A stretch of 58,824 bases of DNA from Saprospiraceae bacterium (GTDB lineage Bacteria > Bacteroidota > Bacteroidia > Chitinophagales > Saprospiraceae). The notes below the pieces were generated by a model that was not told the DNA's origin, made no database searches, and saw only the letters and a program-made list of their open reading frames with translations. Positions 9,950-17,441 of the stretch are shown piece by piece; the stretch's first letter is position 1; each line of letters starts with the position of its first letter. The DNA lies in the NCBI GenBank assembly GCA_013140975.1, contig JABFRV010000051.1:1-58824 (forward strand), given 5' to 3'. The position numbers were made by a program, and so were the translations under genes.

Positions 9950-12214
9950 TTAGATTTTTTGATACAAACCAGCCTTAGGTTTACTAAGGGTATGGTCAAG
10001 TGCCATTTTTAGCACATCATCCACACTTCGTGGGGAAAGTTTAAAAGTAGAGCCAATAGCTACGGCTTCTTTTCGTGTAAATTCTTTGGGCAAAGCATCA
10101 AAGAATTTACGTTTGTGGTCGCCACCCACAAAGGTCATATTATCACCTTGCTTGGGTAAGTTGTTGAACATTAAAATACTATGTGAAAGGTAGGTTTTAA
10201 CAACTTGCAAAGCAATATTGAAATCTTCATCTGTACAAGTGTAATTACTGTTAAGCTCACCATTTTCAAACTTCCGTAATGCTGTAAATATCATACATAT
10301 TCGATACATCACTAAACCCAAACGAAATACAATTCCTGAAGCTTCTTCGCTAGTGAATGTGGTAACATCACTCAGCATTTTTGCAAAGGTTGTATTGAGT
10401 ATTTGCCATTGCTGAGCTGTTAAATGAATTTCAGTAGGTGACTGGTCTAAGAAGCCTATCAAGTCTAAAACTTGGCTGGATAAGGCTTCAAAATGGTCAT
10501 TATATACAACGGTTTTGCCAATAGGTGAAGGGTCTTGCCAAAGTATATCATTTTTAAAGGCATAGAACAAAAATCGACTAAACAAACCATCTTCAGCAGA
10601 AGAAATGAGCTTGGGAGCCTGGGCAGGAGTACCTGAAAGGGCGACTGCCAAACGTGGTTCGTTAATTTCGATATACTCATTATTGGTTTTACGAGTAAAT
10701 GTAATTTTTTCGTGATGAAAGGCAGACCGTAGGGCTGGCGAATAATCCCCCCAATCTTGTTTTTTTGCACCACTCATTGTATCGGCTTCGGTTTCGCAAA
10801 TTATGCCTTGTCCATCGTTCATTTGTAAGTGTTCAATCATTCGTGAATGACTGCTATCAGCAGGAATGAATACAATTTTGAAAGCTGGCTTTTCGGGTTG
10901 CTCTGGTGGTGCATCTCCTTTTTTCTTATTACGAGTTTCATTTTTAAAGTCTATCATTTCGGCATCATACTTTGCTTGTTCTGCTCGGCTTTGTTCCAGT
11001 ACCTTTTGGTGGTGTTTATCCGCCAATCTTTTAGCGTTTTTTAATACTCCTTTACCACTTGCTGGTGGTGCAATAATGAAGGTGTATAGGTGGGTGTAAA
11101 CTCTTTCTTGGTGGTAAATACCTGTAACTTTGGGCAGGCATCCGCTAAGGATCGCAATAGCCCCAGTAAAAAACACATCTCGTTTTCTTCGGTCATCAAA
11201 CGCAAATGAACCTTGTTTTAGAATGTCAGGCAGAAGCTCAAATACTTCATCGGGAATAGTTGGAGTGTTTTTTAAAAAGTCTTGTAAATCGTCATCTACG
11301 TCATTAATAGTAGGATTTGGAATATTTGGACTTTGCAGTTTTGCAGACTTTGCAAACTTTGCAAATTCCTGTGTATGCTTATCGTAAGCACTTTTTACTG
11401 TTTCTTGAATTTCTCTTTTAGGTAAATCAAAATGCTGACTACATAGTATTTCAGTATCGGATTGCGATAAACCAGATCTATTGCAATTAGATGCAAGCTG
11501 ATAAATATAATTGTTGCGGTTGCCATCTGTATATTGGGTTTTATTATTGGTAAATTGAATTTGTTGATTGAAAATAAAGTCAATAGACAAGTCTAATGGT
11601 GCAGCCTTTGGCGGAACTATGGAAACTTTAGCAGGTTCAAAAGTTTCCTTAATGGGCTTTGCCACTGCATCTACTATAAATTTCTTGTTTTCAATGGTAC
11701 GATAGGCTTCGGGGTCGTAGCTCATAAAGCAAAGCCTTGTAACATCTTTGCATTTTTCATCAGCCTTTAGCCCTGTTGCTTCTTCGTAAAATTGCATCAC
11801 TTGTGCATAAGCTGTTTCGTGAAGCTCTACTTCGGTATCTACTTCTACAAATACCTTTAATCCATTACCGCTGGGACTAATAAAGCAAAGATGCGTATAG
11901 GGTATTTCTGAAATTTTCTGTTTAGCTGAATGTAGCTGTTCAGGTGTGAGCTTGTCAAAATCAAGATGTACAAAGCCACTGTACATTTCGAGAAAAGGCA
12001 TTTGCCTTTTTTCTGAAAATACAGCCGAAGGCGTAAAAGCAAGTAATTGCTTTTTCTTTTCGCTGGCCGCTTCCTTATTGCCTTGTGCAATAAGATTGCG
12101 GATTTCTTCTACTTCCGCTTTGTATTTATCGGAAATAATATCCTTACCTATCATCAATAGAGATTTTTTTTCTACTGGGATAGTAAAGTTTTTAAATATG
12201 GTACTTGATGCCAT
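9950..12214 (-). CDS. VirE_N / DUF3987 protein, primase-helicase-like, of the element
   Basis: I start this at ATG 12214 (754 aa); an ATG at 12295 would overlap the upstream gene by 53 bases. The N-terminal part resembles the BT4734-like/VirE_N domain, with VHLDFD (about residue 82-87 of this start) and SPSGNGLK (113-120), reminiscent of primase-polymerase active-site motifs. The C-terminal part is a DUF3987-type ATPase with a P-loop APPASGKG (382-389). Such proteins are common in Bacteroidota integrative and mobilizable elements, beside an HTH_17 gene and an integrase as here. A role in element replication or mobilisation is inferred, not shown. Confidence 0.78.
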   Translation of the reverse strand: MASSTIFKNFTIPVEKKSLLMIGKDIISDKYKAEVEEIRNLIAQGNKEAASEKKKQLLAFTPSAVFSEKRQMPFLEMYSGFVHLDFDKLTPEQLHSAKQKISEIPYTHLCFISPSGNGLKVFVEVDTEVELHETAYAQVMQFYEEATGLKADEKCKDVTRLCFMSYDPEAYRTIENKKFIVDAVAKPIKETFEPAKVSIVPPKAAPLDLSIDFIFNQQIQFTNNKTQYTDGNRNNYIYQLASNCNRSGLSQSDTEILCSQHFDLPKREIQETVKSAYDKHTQEFAKFAKSAKLQSPNIPNPTINDVDDDLQDFLKNTPTIPDEVFELLPDILKQGSFAFDDRRKRDVFFTGAIAILSGCLPKVTGIYHQERVYTHLYTFIIAPPASGKGVLKNAKRLADKHHQKVLEQSRAEQAKYDAEMIDFKNETRNKKKGDAPPEQPEKPAFKIVFIPADSSHSRMIEHLQMNDGQGIICETEADTMSGAKKQDWGDYSPALRSAFHHEKITFTRKTNNEYIEINEPRLAVALSGTPAQAPKLISSAEDGLFSRFLFYAFKNDILWQDPSPIGKTVVYNDHFEALSSQVLDLIGFLDQSPTEIHLTAQQWQILNTTFAKMLSDVTTFTSEEASGIVFRLGLVMYRICMIFTALRKFENGELNSNYTCTDEDFNIALQVVKTYLSHSILMFNNLPKQGDNMTFVGGDHKRKFFDALPKEFTRKEAVAIGSTFKLSPRSVDDVLKMALDHTLSKPKAGLYQKI

Positions 12215-12242
12215 TTCTTTACTTTCTTTTCGGTTAAAAAAT

Positions 12243-12545
12243 CTATTTGCGTTTGTTTCTGAGAATGTACTCAGTAGCCAATTTGTCAATTTCATCGGTA
12301 GATGATTGACGGTTACGTTGTAACCAATCGTCTAACTCGATACGTTTGAAATAGAGTTTTTTGCCTTGAGGGCAGAAATGGGGGATTTGTTTTGTACTGG
12401 TAAGTTTGTACAAATGCGATTCACTTACATCTAAATATTTGCAAGTTTCGCTAAAGTTCAATACTGTTTTTTGCAGTAAGTTTTGCTCGTCTAGCTTTGA
12501 AGCTATTTCTGTGAGCTTGTCGAGAATTAAATTTTCTGGTATCAT
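12243..12545 (-). CDS. HTH_17 DNA-binding protein of the element
   Basis: This 100-aa protein has a MerR/excisionase-type winged helix (HTH_17) over about residues 27-80: LNFSETCKYLDVSESHLYKLT, then the wing IPHFCPQGKKLYFKRIELDDWL. It directly precedes the DUF3987 gene (28-base gap). Such pairs occur in many Bacteroidota elements, where the small protein is thought to bind the origin or control excision. An inverted repeat overlaps its start codon and a set of ACCTGAACC repeats lies just upstream, both plausible binding sites. Confidence 0.85.
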   Translation of the reverse strand: MIPENLILDKLTEIASKLDEQNLLQKTVLNFSETCKYLDVSESHLYKLTSTKQIPHFCPQGKKLYFKRIELDDWLQRNRQSSTDEIDKLATEYILRNKRK

Positions 12546-12569
12546 CGTAAAATATTTTTTATTACGATG
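12543..12569. promoter_or_regulatory. Inverted repeat overlapping the HTH_17 start codon
   Basis: CATCGTAA (12543-12550) and TTACGATG (12562-12569) are perfect 8-bp inverted copies around an 11-bp A/T spacer. The left arm contains the start codon of the HTH_17 gene. It could be an operator or an mRNA hairpin limiting translation. Confidence 0.5.
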
Positions 12570-12595
12570 TCAAAATTCTAAAATGCAGCAGGGGC

Positions 12596-12660
12596 AAAAG
12601 GTTCAGGTTGGCTGGATGGTTCAGTAAACGGAATAAACCTGAACCTTACCTGAACCTTTT
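12596..12660. repeat. ACCTGAACC repeats forming a 13-bp perfect inverted repeat
   Basis: AAAAGGTTCAGGT at 12596-12608 is the exact inverse of ACCTGAACCTTTT at 12648-12660. A further direct ACCTGAACC is at 12637-12645 and a partial inverted copy (GGTTCAG) at about 12618-12624. The set fills the space between the unknown 352-aa gene and the HTH_17 gene. As RNA it would make a long-loop hairpin; as DNA it looks like iterated protein-binding sites. Confidence 0.6.
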
Positions 12661-13718
12661 TAAGGGAAATATTTTTGAATTAAGTCCAAAATTGCTTCTT
12701 TAGTTTCTTCTTTTATTTTGCTTTTACTACTTGTTTTATAGTAATTGTCCGCTTTGATTGGTTCTTTATTGGTTTTAGTTATAAAAGATTTTGATGCAAC
12801 AATATTGGTAGGTGTAAGTCTTTGAAAATGCTTACTAAGGTTGTCCATTACAAAAACAAATAGGGTTGTAGGGCAACCTAAATAAATTAAATGTTCGCCT
12901 GGTTTAATATCTTTTGAAGTAAGTAGAATTATCAGAGTGTCAATAGGTGTATTTGTTTCAATTAAAAATGTATAATCGATACATAGATCATTAAATAAAC
13001 CTTCAAGACTGCTGATAGAATTATGTTTCCAACCAAAGGAAAGTTTTTGTTTTTCAGTTGAATGTTTAATATGTGATGGAAAATTAGTGCTGCCAATAGA
13101 GAGTTGCTTTAAAACTATTTTGTCAGTATCATCATCCATATTATATAAATAGAAATCATCTATATTTTCATAAACATCAGATAGATAAGCACTAAATGAA
13201 TCTTGAATAGAAAAATATAATTCGATTAATGAATTACGTAAATATAAAAGTGAGAAATAAGTTAGGTCGTTTGCTTCAAATTCTTTTTGTGCCAATTCAC
13301 TATTCAACTCGTTGGCTAAAATGGCAATGCCTTTTAAAGATTTTTCGCCTATTTGGTAAGGAACATCTAAAGCATTATCTTTTATAAATGGATTGGCAAG
13401 GGTTTCATTATAATATCTGATTTTCTCTGCTTCAATTATTGCTTTGAAAAAATGCTGTGGTAGGGATGAAGGCTCTGGCAACGAAGTTGCATAATGGAGT
13501 GGCTGCAATATTTGCAATTTCAAAGCACTAAAGCTTTGCTGTAAACGTGGCAACTGTTGCAATAAAACCTTCAAACGATTTTCGTAATCGGATATGGAAG
13601 CAAAAGGCATTTTGCTGACTGCCCTAATGGTTTCCTTCAATTCCCTTTCATCATCAAAAGTAATTAGCCAGGGCTTTAGTTCACCATAATAAATACTATT
13701 TAGAATTTTTGAGTTCAT
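12660..13718 (-). CDS. Uncharacterised protein between integrase and HTH gene
   Basis: I do not recognise a family for this 352-aa protein. It has no signal peptide or convincing membrane segment, is rich in Leu, Lys and Ser, and is probably largely helical. The N-terminus (IYYGELKPW) and the stretch LIYLGCPTTLFVFVMDNLSKHF (about residues 276-297) are its most distinctive segments. The C-terminal 50 residues are strongly basic, ending in a predicted amphipathic helix. The start overlaps the integrase stop as ATGA, so it is co-translated with the integrase. This suggests a function in integration, excision or element control, but that is context only. Confidence 0.7.
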   Translation of the reverse strand: MNSKILNSIYYGELKPWLITFDDERELKETIRAVSKMPFASISDYENRLKVLLQQLPRLQQSFSALKLQILQPLHYATSLPEPSSLPQHFFKAIIEAEKIRYYNETLANPFIKDNALDVPYQIGEKSLKGIAILANELNSELAQKEFEANDLTYFSLLYLRNSLIELYFSIQDSFSAYLSDVYENIDDFYLYNMDDDTDKIVLKQLSIGSTNFPSHIKHSTEKQKLSFGWKHNSISSLEGLFNDLCIDYTFLIETNTPIDTLIILLTSKDIKPGEHLIYLGCPTTLFVFVMDNLSKHFQRLTPTNIVASKSFITKTNKEPIKADNYYKTSSKSKIKEETKEAILDLIQKYFP

Positions 13719-14824
13719 AGTCCTATTTTAATTTTGTTAGCTGCAACAGTTTTCTTTTCATCAATTACATTAGCATAAATCTGTGTTGTTTTCAAATGTC
13801 TATGGCCAAGTAACTTGCTTACAGTAAAAATATCAGTACCCAAAGTTAATTGCAAAGTGGCGTAAGTATGACGACTGCAATGGAATGTAATGTGTTTTTC
13901 AATTCCTGCTTTTATCATCCATCTATGTAGATCCACATTTCTACTATCTGAATAAAGCATATCAGGAAAAACTAAATCATCAGGTTTGCCTTTTTCAGTG
14001 GTAATCAAACTAAACGCTTCATCTGATATTGGTAACGTTTCAGAGCCTTTAGTTTTTTGCTGGGTAAAACGAATATAATGCCCCAGTTCTTCGGACTGCT
14101 GCATTTCAGACCATTTTAATTTTTGAATATCGCTAAAACGTAAGCCTGTAAGGCAAGCAAAAAGAAATGTTTGTTTCATTAGGGCATTTGCACATTCAGT
14201 TCTTGCTAATGATTTTACTTCTTCCAAAGTCAAAAACTCTCTTACCGGCTCGCCTTGTGGTAAACCTTCTACCATTTCGGCTGGGTTGGTTTTTATTATT
14301 CCATCCCTTACAGCTTGTTTTAATGCTGCTCTAAATTTGTTAAAATAGCTATACTTAGTATTGGTTGAAATAGCTTTTTTAGTTTTTGATTTTGCATCCT
14401 TCTGCAAGTATTCTCTAAAACCATCTACAAAAGCTTTATTGATTTGGTTAAACTGAATATCTCTTGGGCAATACATTTTTAAGTGCTTAATGGTACTATC
14501 CCAATTACCGTAATTCCCTTTGCTGTCTTTACGTTTTTCAGCCAAAGATTCCATATACATAATAAAGTATGTTTTTAATTTTTCCTTATCGTGGAAATCA
14601 TATGTGCTATTTTGAATTTCCAAATGTCTTTTACTGCGAATGGTTTCAGCTAATGCCAGCATCTTTTTATTTTCTTCTTTTACTGCATTGGTCAGCTTAC
14701 CTTTTTCAGGGTCGGGTGTTAAGTACAAATTCAAATATTCATACTGGCGTTTACCATCGGCATAGTACTCTAAATAAAGGCTTATCTTATCGCCTTTGAG
14801 TCGTTGTCTTAATGTTACTTTCAT
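13715..14824 (-). CDS. Tyrosine recombinase (integrase)
   Basis: This 369-aa site-specific recombinase has an Arm-type N-terminal domain (about 1-75), a SAM-like core-binding domain (80-180) and a catalytic domain (195-369). The catalytic residues are present: Arg229 (TGLRFSD), a Lys at 257-259, His315 and Arg318 (HCSRH), His341 (LLGHRHL) and nucleophile Tyr350 (TTQIYA). It has the Bacteroidota-type architecture seen in conjugative transposons. Its gene lies between the excisionase-like gene and the co-translated 352-aa protein, about 630 bases from mnmE. By position it is the enzyme that inserted this element at the mnmE 3' end. Confidence 0.95.
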   Translation of the reverse strand: MKVTLRQRLKGDKISLYLEYYADGKRQYEYLNLYLTPDPEKGKLTNAVKEENKKMLALAETIRSKRHLEIQNSTYDFHDKEKLKTYFIMYMESLAEKRKDSKGNYGNWDSTIKHLKMYCPRDIQFNQINKAFVDGFREYLQKDAKSKTKKAISTNTKYSYFNKFRAALKQAVRDGIIKTNPAEMVEGLPQGEPVREFLTLEEVKSLARTECANALMKQTFLFACLTGLRFSDIQKLKWSEMQQSEELGHYIRFTQQKTKGSETLPISDEAFSLITTEKGKPDDLVFPDMLYSDSRNVDLHRWMIKAGIEKHITFHCSRHTYATLQLTLGTDIFTVSKLLGHRHLKTTQIYANVIDEKKTVAANKIKIGL

Positions 14825-14834
14825 TTCTTATCTT

Positions 14835-15230
14835 TTATTGGTTAAATAAATTATCGATTGATGCTCTTTTAATAATGGTTCTATCACCCAGCTTTGCCAC
14901 AGGCAAACGATTACTTTTAATCATTCGCTGAATGGTCCATCGGCTTGTACCTAACAAAATAGAAGCTTCTTGAATACTTAGAAAATCTTTATCACGTAGA
15001 TTAATAAAATTTGTGGTTTGAACAGGCAAGGCACGGAATGCATTTAGATTCTCTGAAGTAATATCTTTGATCTGGTCATTTAAGGTATCTTGAACTTTCT
15101 TTTCTCTTACTCTTTGTTTGTGGGCTCTACTTGCACAAGTATGGCCACAAAACCTTGTAGTGGTTTTTTGGGCAACAAAAGCCTGACCGCAAAAGGTGCA
15201 AAATTTAGGTATTTTAATATTACTACTCAT
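14835..15230 (-). CDS. Zinc-finger plus HTH_17 excisionase-like protein
   Basis: This 131-aa protein joins an N-terminal zinc-ribbon-like cysteine cluster (Cys11, Cys14, Cys28, Cys32) to a C-terminal HTH_17 excisionase-type domain (about residues 82-131: LSIQEASILLGTSRWTIQRMI). It is followed 10 bases later by the integrase gene, the normal arrangement for a recombination directionality factor. Repeated TTGGGCAACAA motifs lie inside its 5' coding end and upstream, next to the mnmE att site, which fits binding there. The directionality role is inferred. Confidence 0.82.
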   Translation of the reverse strand: MSSNIKIPKFCTFCGQAFVAQKTTTRFCGHTCASRAHKQRVREKKVQDTLNDQIKDITSENLNAFRALPVQTTNFINLRDKDFLSIQEASILLGTSRWTIQRMIKSNRLPVAKLGDRTIIKRASIDNLFNQ

Positions 15231-15389
15231 TATACTATTTAGTGCTTTATGGTGCTACTTGTAGCCAAGTGGTGCTGTATGGTGCATTATTTCGCCAAAG
15301 GGCAACTTTATAGATGTTGGGCAACAAAAATGCAATTTGGGCAACAACTGGGCAACAAAGATAAGCAAATAATAGTAGTTGGGCAACAA
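15168..15389. repeat. Five TTGGGCAACAA iterons at the att end of the element
   Basis: Copies occur at 15168-15178 (inside the excisionase-like gene), 15317-15327, 15337-15347, 15349-15358 (TGGGCAACAA) and 15379-15389, all in the same orientation. They sit between the integrase/excisionase genes and the mnmE att core. This is the expected place for arm-type recombinase or excisionase binding sites. Confidence 0.75.
15242..15286. promoter_or_regulatory. GTGCT motifs at 10-bp phasing upstream of the excisionase gene
   Basis: GTGCT begins at 15242, 15252 and 15272, and GTGCA at 15282: spacings of 10, 20 and 10 bp, so all lie on one face of the helix. They are directly upstream of the excisionase-like start codon (15230) and could be an operator or cooperative binding array. 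Confidence 0.45.
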
Positions 15390-15455
15390 AAAAGAGAAGA
15401 ATAATTAGCTATAAAGCTAACAAAAACAGGCACTTAACAAATAAAAGAAAGTAGA

Positions 15456-15473
15456 TTACTTTCCGATACAGAA
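15456..15473 (-). other. Putative attachment core at the mnmE 3' end
   Basis: The last 18 bases of mnmE read TTCTGTATCGGAAAGTAA on the coding strand and encode Phe-Cys-Ile-Gly-Lys-stop. From memory, the att core of Salmonella genomic island 1 is TTCTGTATTGGTAAGTAA, also the end of mnmE; 16 of 18 bases agree. A second copy marking the other end was not found in the window, so the exact core is not proven. Confidence 0.65.
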
Positions 15474-16841
15474 CCTTCCAAAAATATTACCCAAAATCTC
15501 GTCCGATGAAACATTGCCGGTTACAGATCCCAATTCATAAATTGTACGACGCAGGGATTGGGCTATTAAATCGGTTTCAAGTCCGGAACTTAATCCTGAT
15601 TCGGCAAGTTGGAGTTCTTGATCAGCTTGTAATAAATGAGATCGGTGTCTTGAGTTAACGACTATACTTGTATTTTGAATCGATTGGTTTTTTACTGCAA
15701 GCTCAAATAATCTTTGTTTTAAAAAATCAATGTTCATCTTATTTTTAGCTGAACAGGGGATAATGTTTTCTTTTGGAATATATTCAGTAGCTAAAGTTGA
15801 AGAGTCGAAAGTATAATATAGGTCCATCTTGTTAGCCAATAGAATCACTTCTTGATTTTCTGATTTATAGTTTAGAATATCCGATACAATTTGATCTTTT
15901 GAAGATTGGGTTATGTCGGCAACATAAATCAGAATGGAAGAAGTTTGAATTTTTTCAAGGCTTCTTTCTACACCCATTTTTTCTATTGTATCTTCAGTAG
16001 TGCGGATTCCTGCTGTATCAATGAGTCGAAACAAGATTCCCTGAATATTTATTTTTTCTTCTATAGTGTCTCTTGTAGTTCCTGCGATTTCAGAAACTAT
16101 TGCTCTTTCTTCATTGAGTAATGCATTTAGCAAGGTTGATTTTCCTGCATTTGGTTTTCCTGCAATGACAGTACTGATTCCATATTTTACAGCATTGCCT
16201 AAAGTAAAGCTTTGCGTTAATTCTTGTATTCTGATCCTTATATCTTTTATTAATTGAATTAATTTGGTTCTGTTTGCGAACTCTACATCTTCTTCACTAA
16301 AATCCAATTCTAATTCGATAAGACTTGCAAAATCAATTAATGCACTTCTTAACTCTGCAATATTATCTTTTATGCCTCCACGCATCTGATTTATTGCAAA
16401 GCGATGCTGGAATTCTGTTTCCGAATGAATAAGATCTGCAACAGCTTCAGCCTGACTTAAATCCATTTTACCATTTAGAAAAGCTCTCTGCGTAAATTCA
16501 CCGGGTTCTGCAAGCGTTGCGCCATTGCTGACTAAAAGTTGAAGGACTTCATTGAGGATGTAATATGATCCGTGACAATTGATTTCAACAACATCTTCTC
16601 CGGTATAAGAATGTGGATTTCTAAAAATCGAAACCAGGACCTCATCAATTATCTTATTATTGGAGTCGTGCAATTTTCCAAAATGCATTCTGGATGCTTC
16701 AGAAGACATTAGATTTTTGCCTTCAAATATTTGCGAACAAATAAGAATTGCATCCGGACCACTTACTCTAATAATTCCAATACCCGAAATTCCTTGAGCG
16801 GTTGCAATTGCAGCAATGGTGGAAGTTAAGTTTTTATTCAG
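15456..16841 (-). CDS. mnmE: tRNA uridine-5-carboxymethylaminomethyl modification GTPase MnmE
   Basis: MnmE, with MnmG, modifies the wobble uridine of several tRNAs. The first ATG (16709) would delete the conserved N-terminus; the frame stays open upstream and encodes TIAAIATAQGISGIGIIRVSG, a classical MnmE start region. The best start is a CTG at 16841, giving MNKNLTST and 461 aa, close to the E. coli 454. The G domain has GKPNAGKS (228-235), TTRDT (255-259), DTAG (275-278) and NKMD. The C-terminus is the conserved Cys-Ile-Gly-Lys that carries the reactive Cys. The gene is complete despite the adjacent mobile element. A divergent gene starts at 16934. Confidence 0.95.
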   Translation of the reverse strand: MNKNLTSTIAAIATAQGISGIGIIRVSGPDAILICSQIFEGKNLMSSEASRMHFGKLHDSNNKIIDEVLVSIFRNPHSYTGEDVVEINCHGSYYILNEVLQLLVSNGATLAEPGEFTQRAFLNGKMDLSQAEAVADLIHSETEFQHRFAINQMRGGIKDNIAELRSALIDFASLIELELDFSEEDVEFANRTKLIQLIKDIRIRIQELTQSFTLGNAVKYGISTVIAGKPNAGKSTLLNALLNEERAIVSEIAGTTRDTIEEKINIQGILFRLIDTAGIRTTEDTIEKMGVERSLEKIQTSSILIYVADITQSSKDQIVSDILNYKSENQEVILLANKMDLYYTFDSSTLATEYIPKENIIPCSAKNKMNIDFLKQRLFELAVKNQSIQNTSIVVNSRHRSHLLQADQELQLAESGLSSGLETDLIAQSLRRTIYELGSVTGNVSSDEILGNIFGRFCIGK

Positions 16842-16903
16842 ATGGAAGTTTTATGAGGCAAATCTAAGGTAATAATATTTAAAGGCATTGTGAAAAACTT
16901 AGG

Positions 16904-16911
16904 TAAATTTG
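16904..16911 (+). promoter_or_regulatory. Candidate -7 element upstream of the 143-aa membrane protein gene
   Basis: TAAATTTG is a full TAnnTTTG match, 22 bases before the ATG at 16934. A TTG at 16888-16890 lies closer than the usual -33 spacing. Confidence 0.5.
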
Positions 16912-16933
16912 CAGTGTTAATTAATCATAAATA

Positions 16934-17365
16934 ATGGATATCAGAGAAAGTGCTGCTCAAGCAGGAAGAACGACCTGGAAATGGATCAAAAGAATGCTTT
17001 TAATTTCTTTCCTTCTGTTTATTGCGTGGCTTTGTTTTATGTTGTTTGCAAATTTTAGTGATGGAATTCGAACCGGATACGTTGTTAAAATTAGCAGAAA
17101 AGGATATATATTCAAAACCTATGAGGGAGAATTAAACTTTGGTTTTCCACAAGTAAATACAGTTCCCGGAAGCACTTCACTAAATATCTGGACATTTTCA
17201 GTTCCTGATAAAGAAGTTGCAAAGCAGATTGAGAAGGCTTCTGAAATAGGCCAAAAAGTAAGCCTGTATTATAAACAAAAATATGTGAAGTTATTCTTTA
17301 TCGGAGATACCGAATACCTTGTATATAAGGTAGAGCCATCACCGGATGTACTAATGCCAAAGTAA
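16934..17365 (+). CDS. Conserved Bacteroidota single-pass membrane protein
   Basis: This 143-aa protein has a short basic N-terminus, one transmembrane segment at about residues 19-43, and a soluble C-terminal domain of about 95 residues (GYVVKISRKGYIFKTYEGEL, then a Trp-Thr-Phe-Ser-Val strand pattern) likely to be beta-rich. It resembles a small family widespread in Bacteroidota and sometimes mislabelled as 6-phosphogluconate dehydrogenase; there is no such catalytic domain here. Function is unknown. It is divergent from mnmE and convergent with feoB. Confidence 0.8.
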   Translation: MDIRESAAQAGRTTWKWIKRMLLISFLLFIAWLCFMLFANFSDGIRTGYVVKISRKGYIFKTYEGELNFGFPQVNTVPGSTSLNIWTFSVPDKEVAKQIEKASEIGQKVSLYYKQKYVKLFFIGDTEYLVYKVEPSPDVLMPK

Positions 17366-17441
17366 AATCTCTTGCCATTTTCTTCAAGGTCTAAGGCGAA
17401 TAAAGTATTAATAAAAGATTGCTGTAGTTTCTATTTGTGAT

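Larger units (their letters stand above)
1..15455. mobile_element. Integrative element carrying defence genes, right end abutting mnmE
   Basis: All genes from the left edge to the stop codon of mnmE lie on the minus strand and form a recognisable element. The excisionase-like and integrase genes sit next to mnmE, followed by a replication/mobilisation-like module (HTH protein and DUF3987 protein), then type I restriction, an anticodon nuclease and an Argonaute. The right boundary is placed at the mnmE stop because mnmE is intact to its conserved Cys-Ile-Gly-Lys end and the integrase lies next to it. The left boundary and second att copy were not seen. No conjugation genes are in the window, so it could be an ICE, a mobilizable element or a genomic island. 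Confidence 0.8.

Noticed and set aside
1-15455. Second copy of the mnmE-derived att core inside the element
   Set aside because: I found no match beyond short fragments such as TTACTTTC near 12225, so the left end must lie outside the window.
17061-17085. GAATTCGAACCGGA resembling a tRNA T-loop
   Set aside because: It is inside the coding sequence of the 143-aa membrane protein and no acceptor stem or anticodon arm pairs with it.
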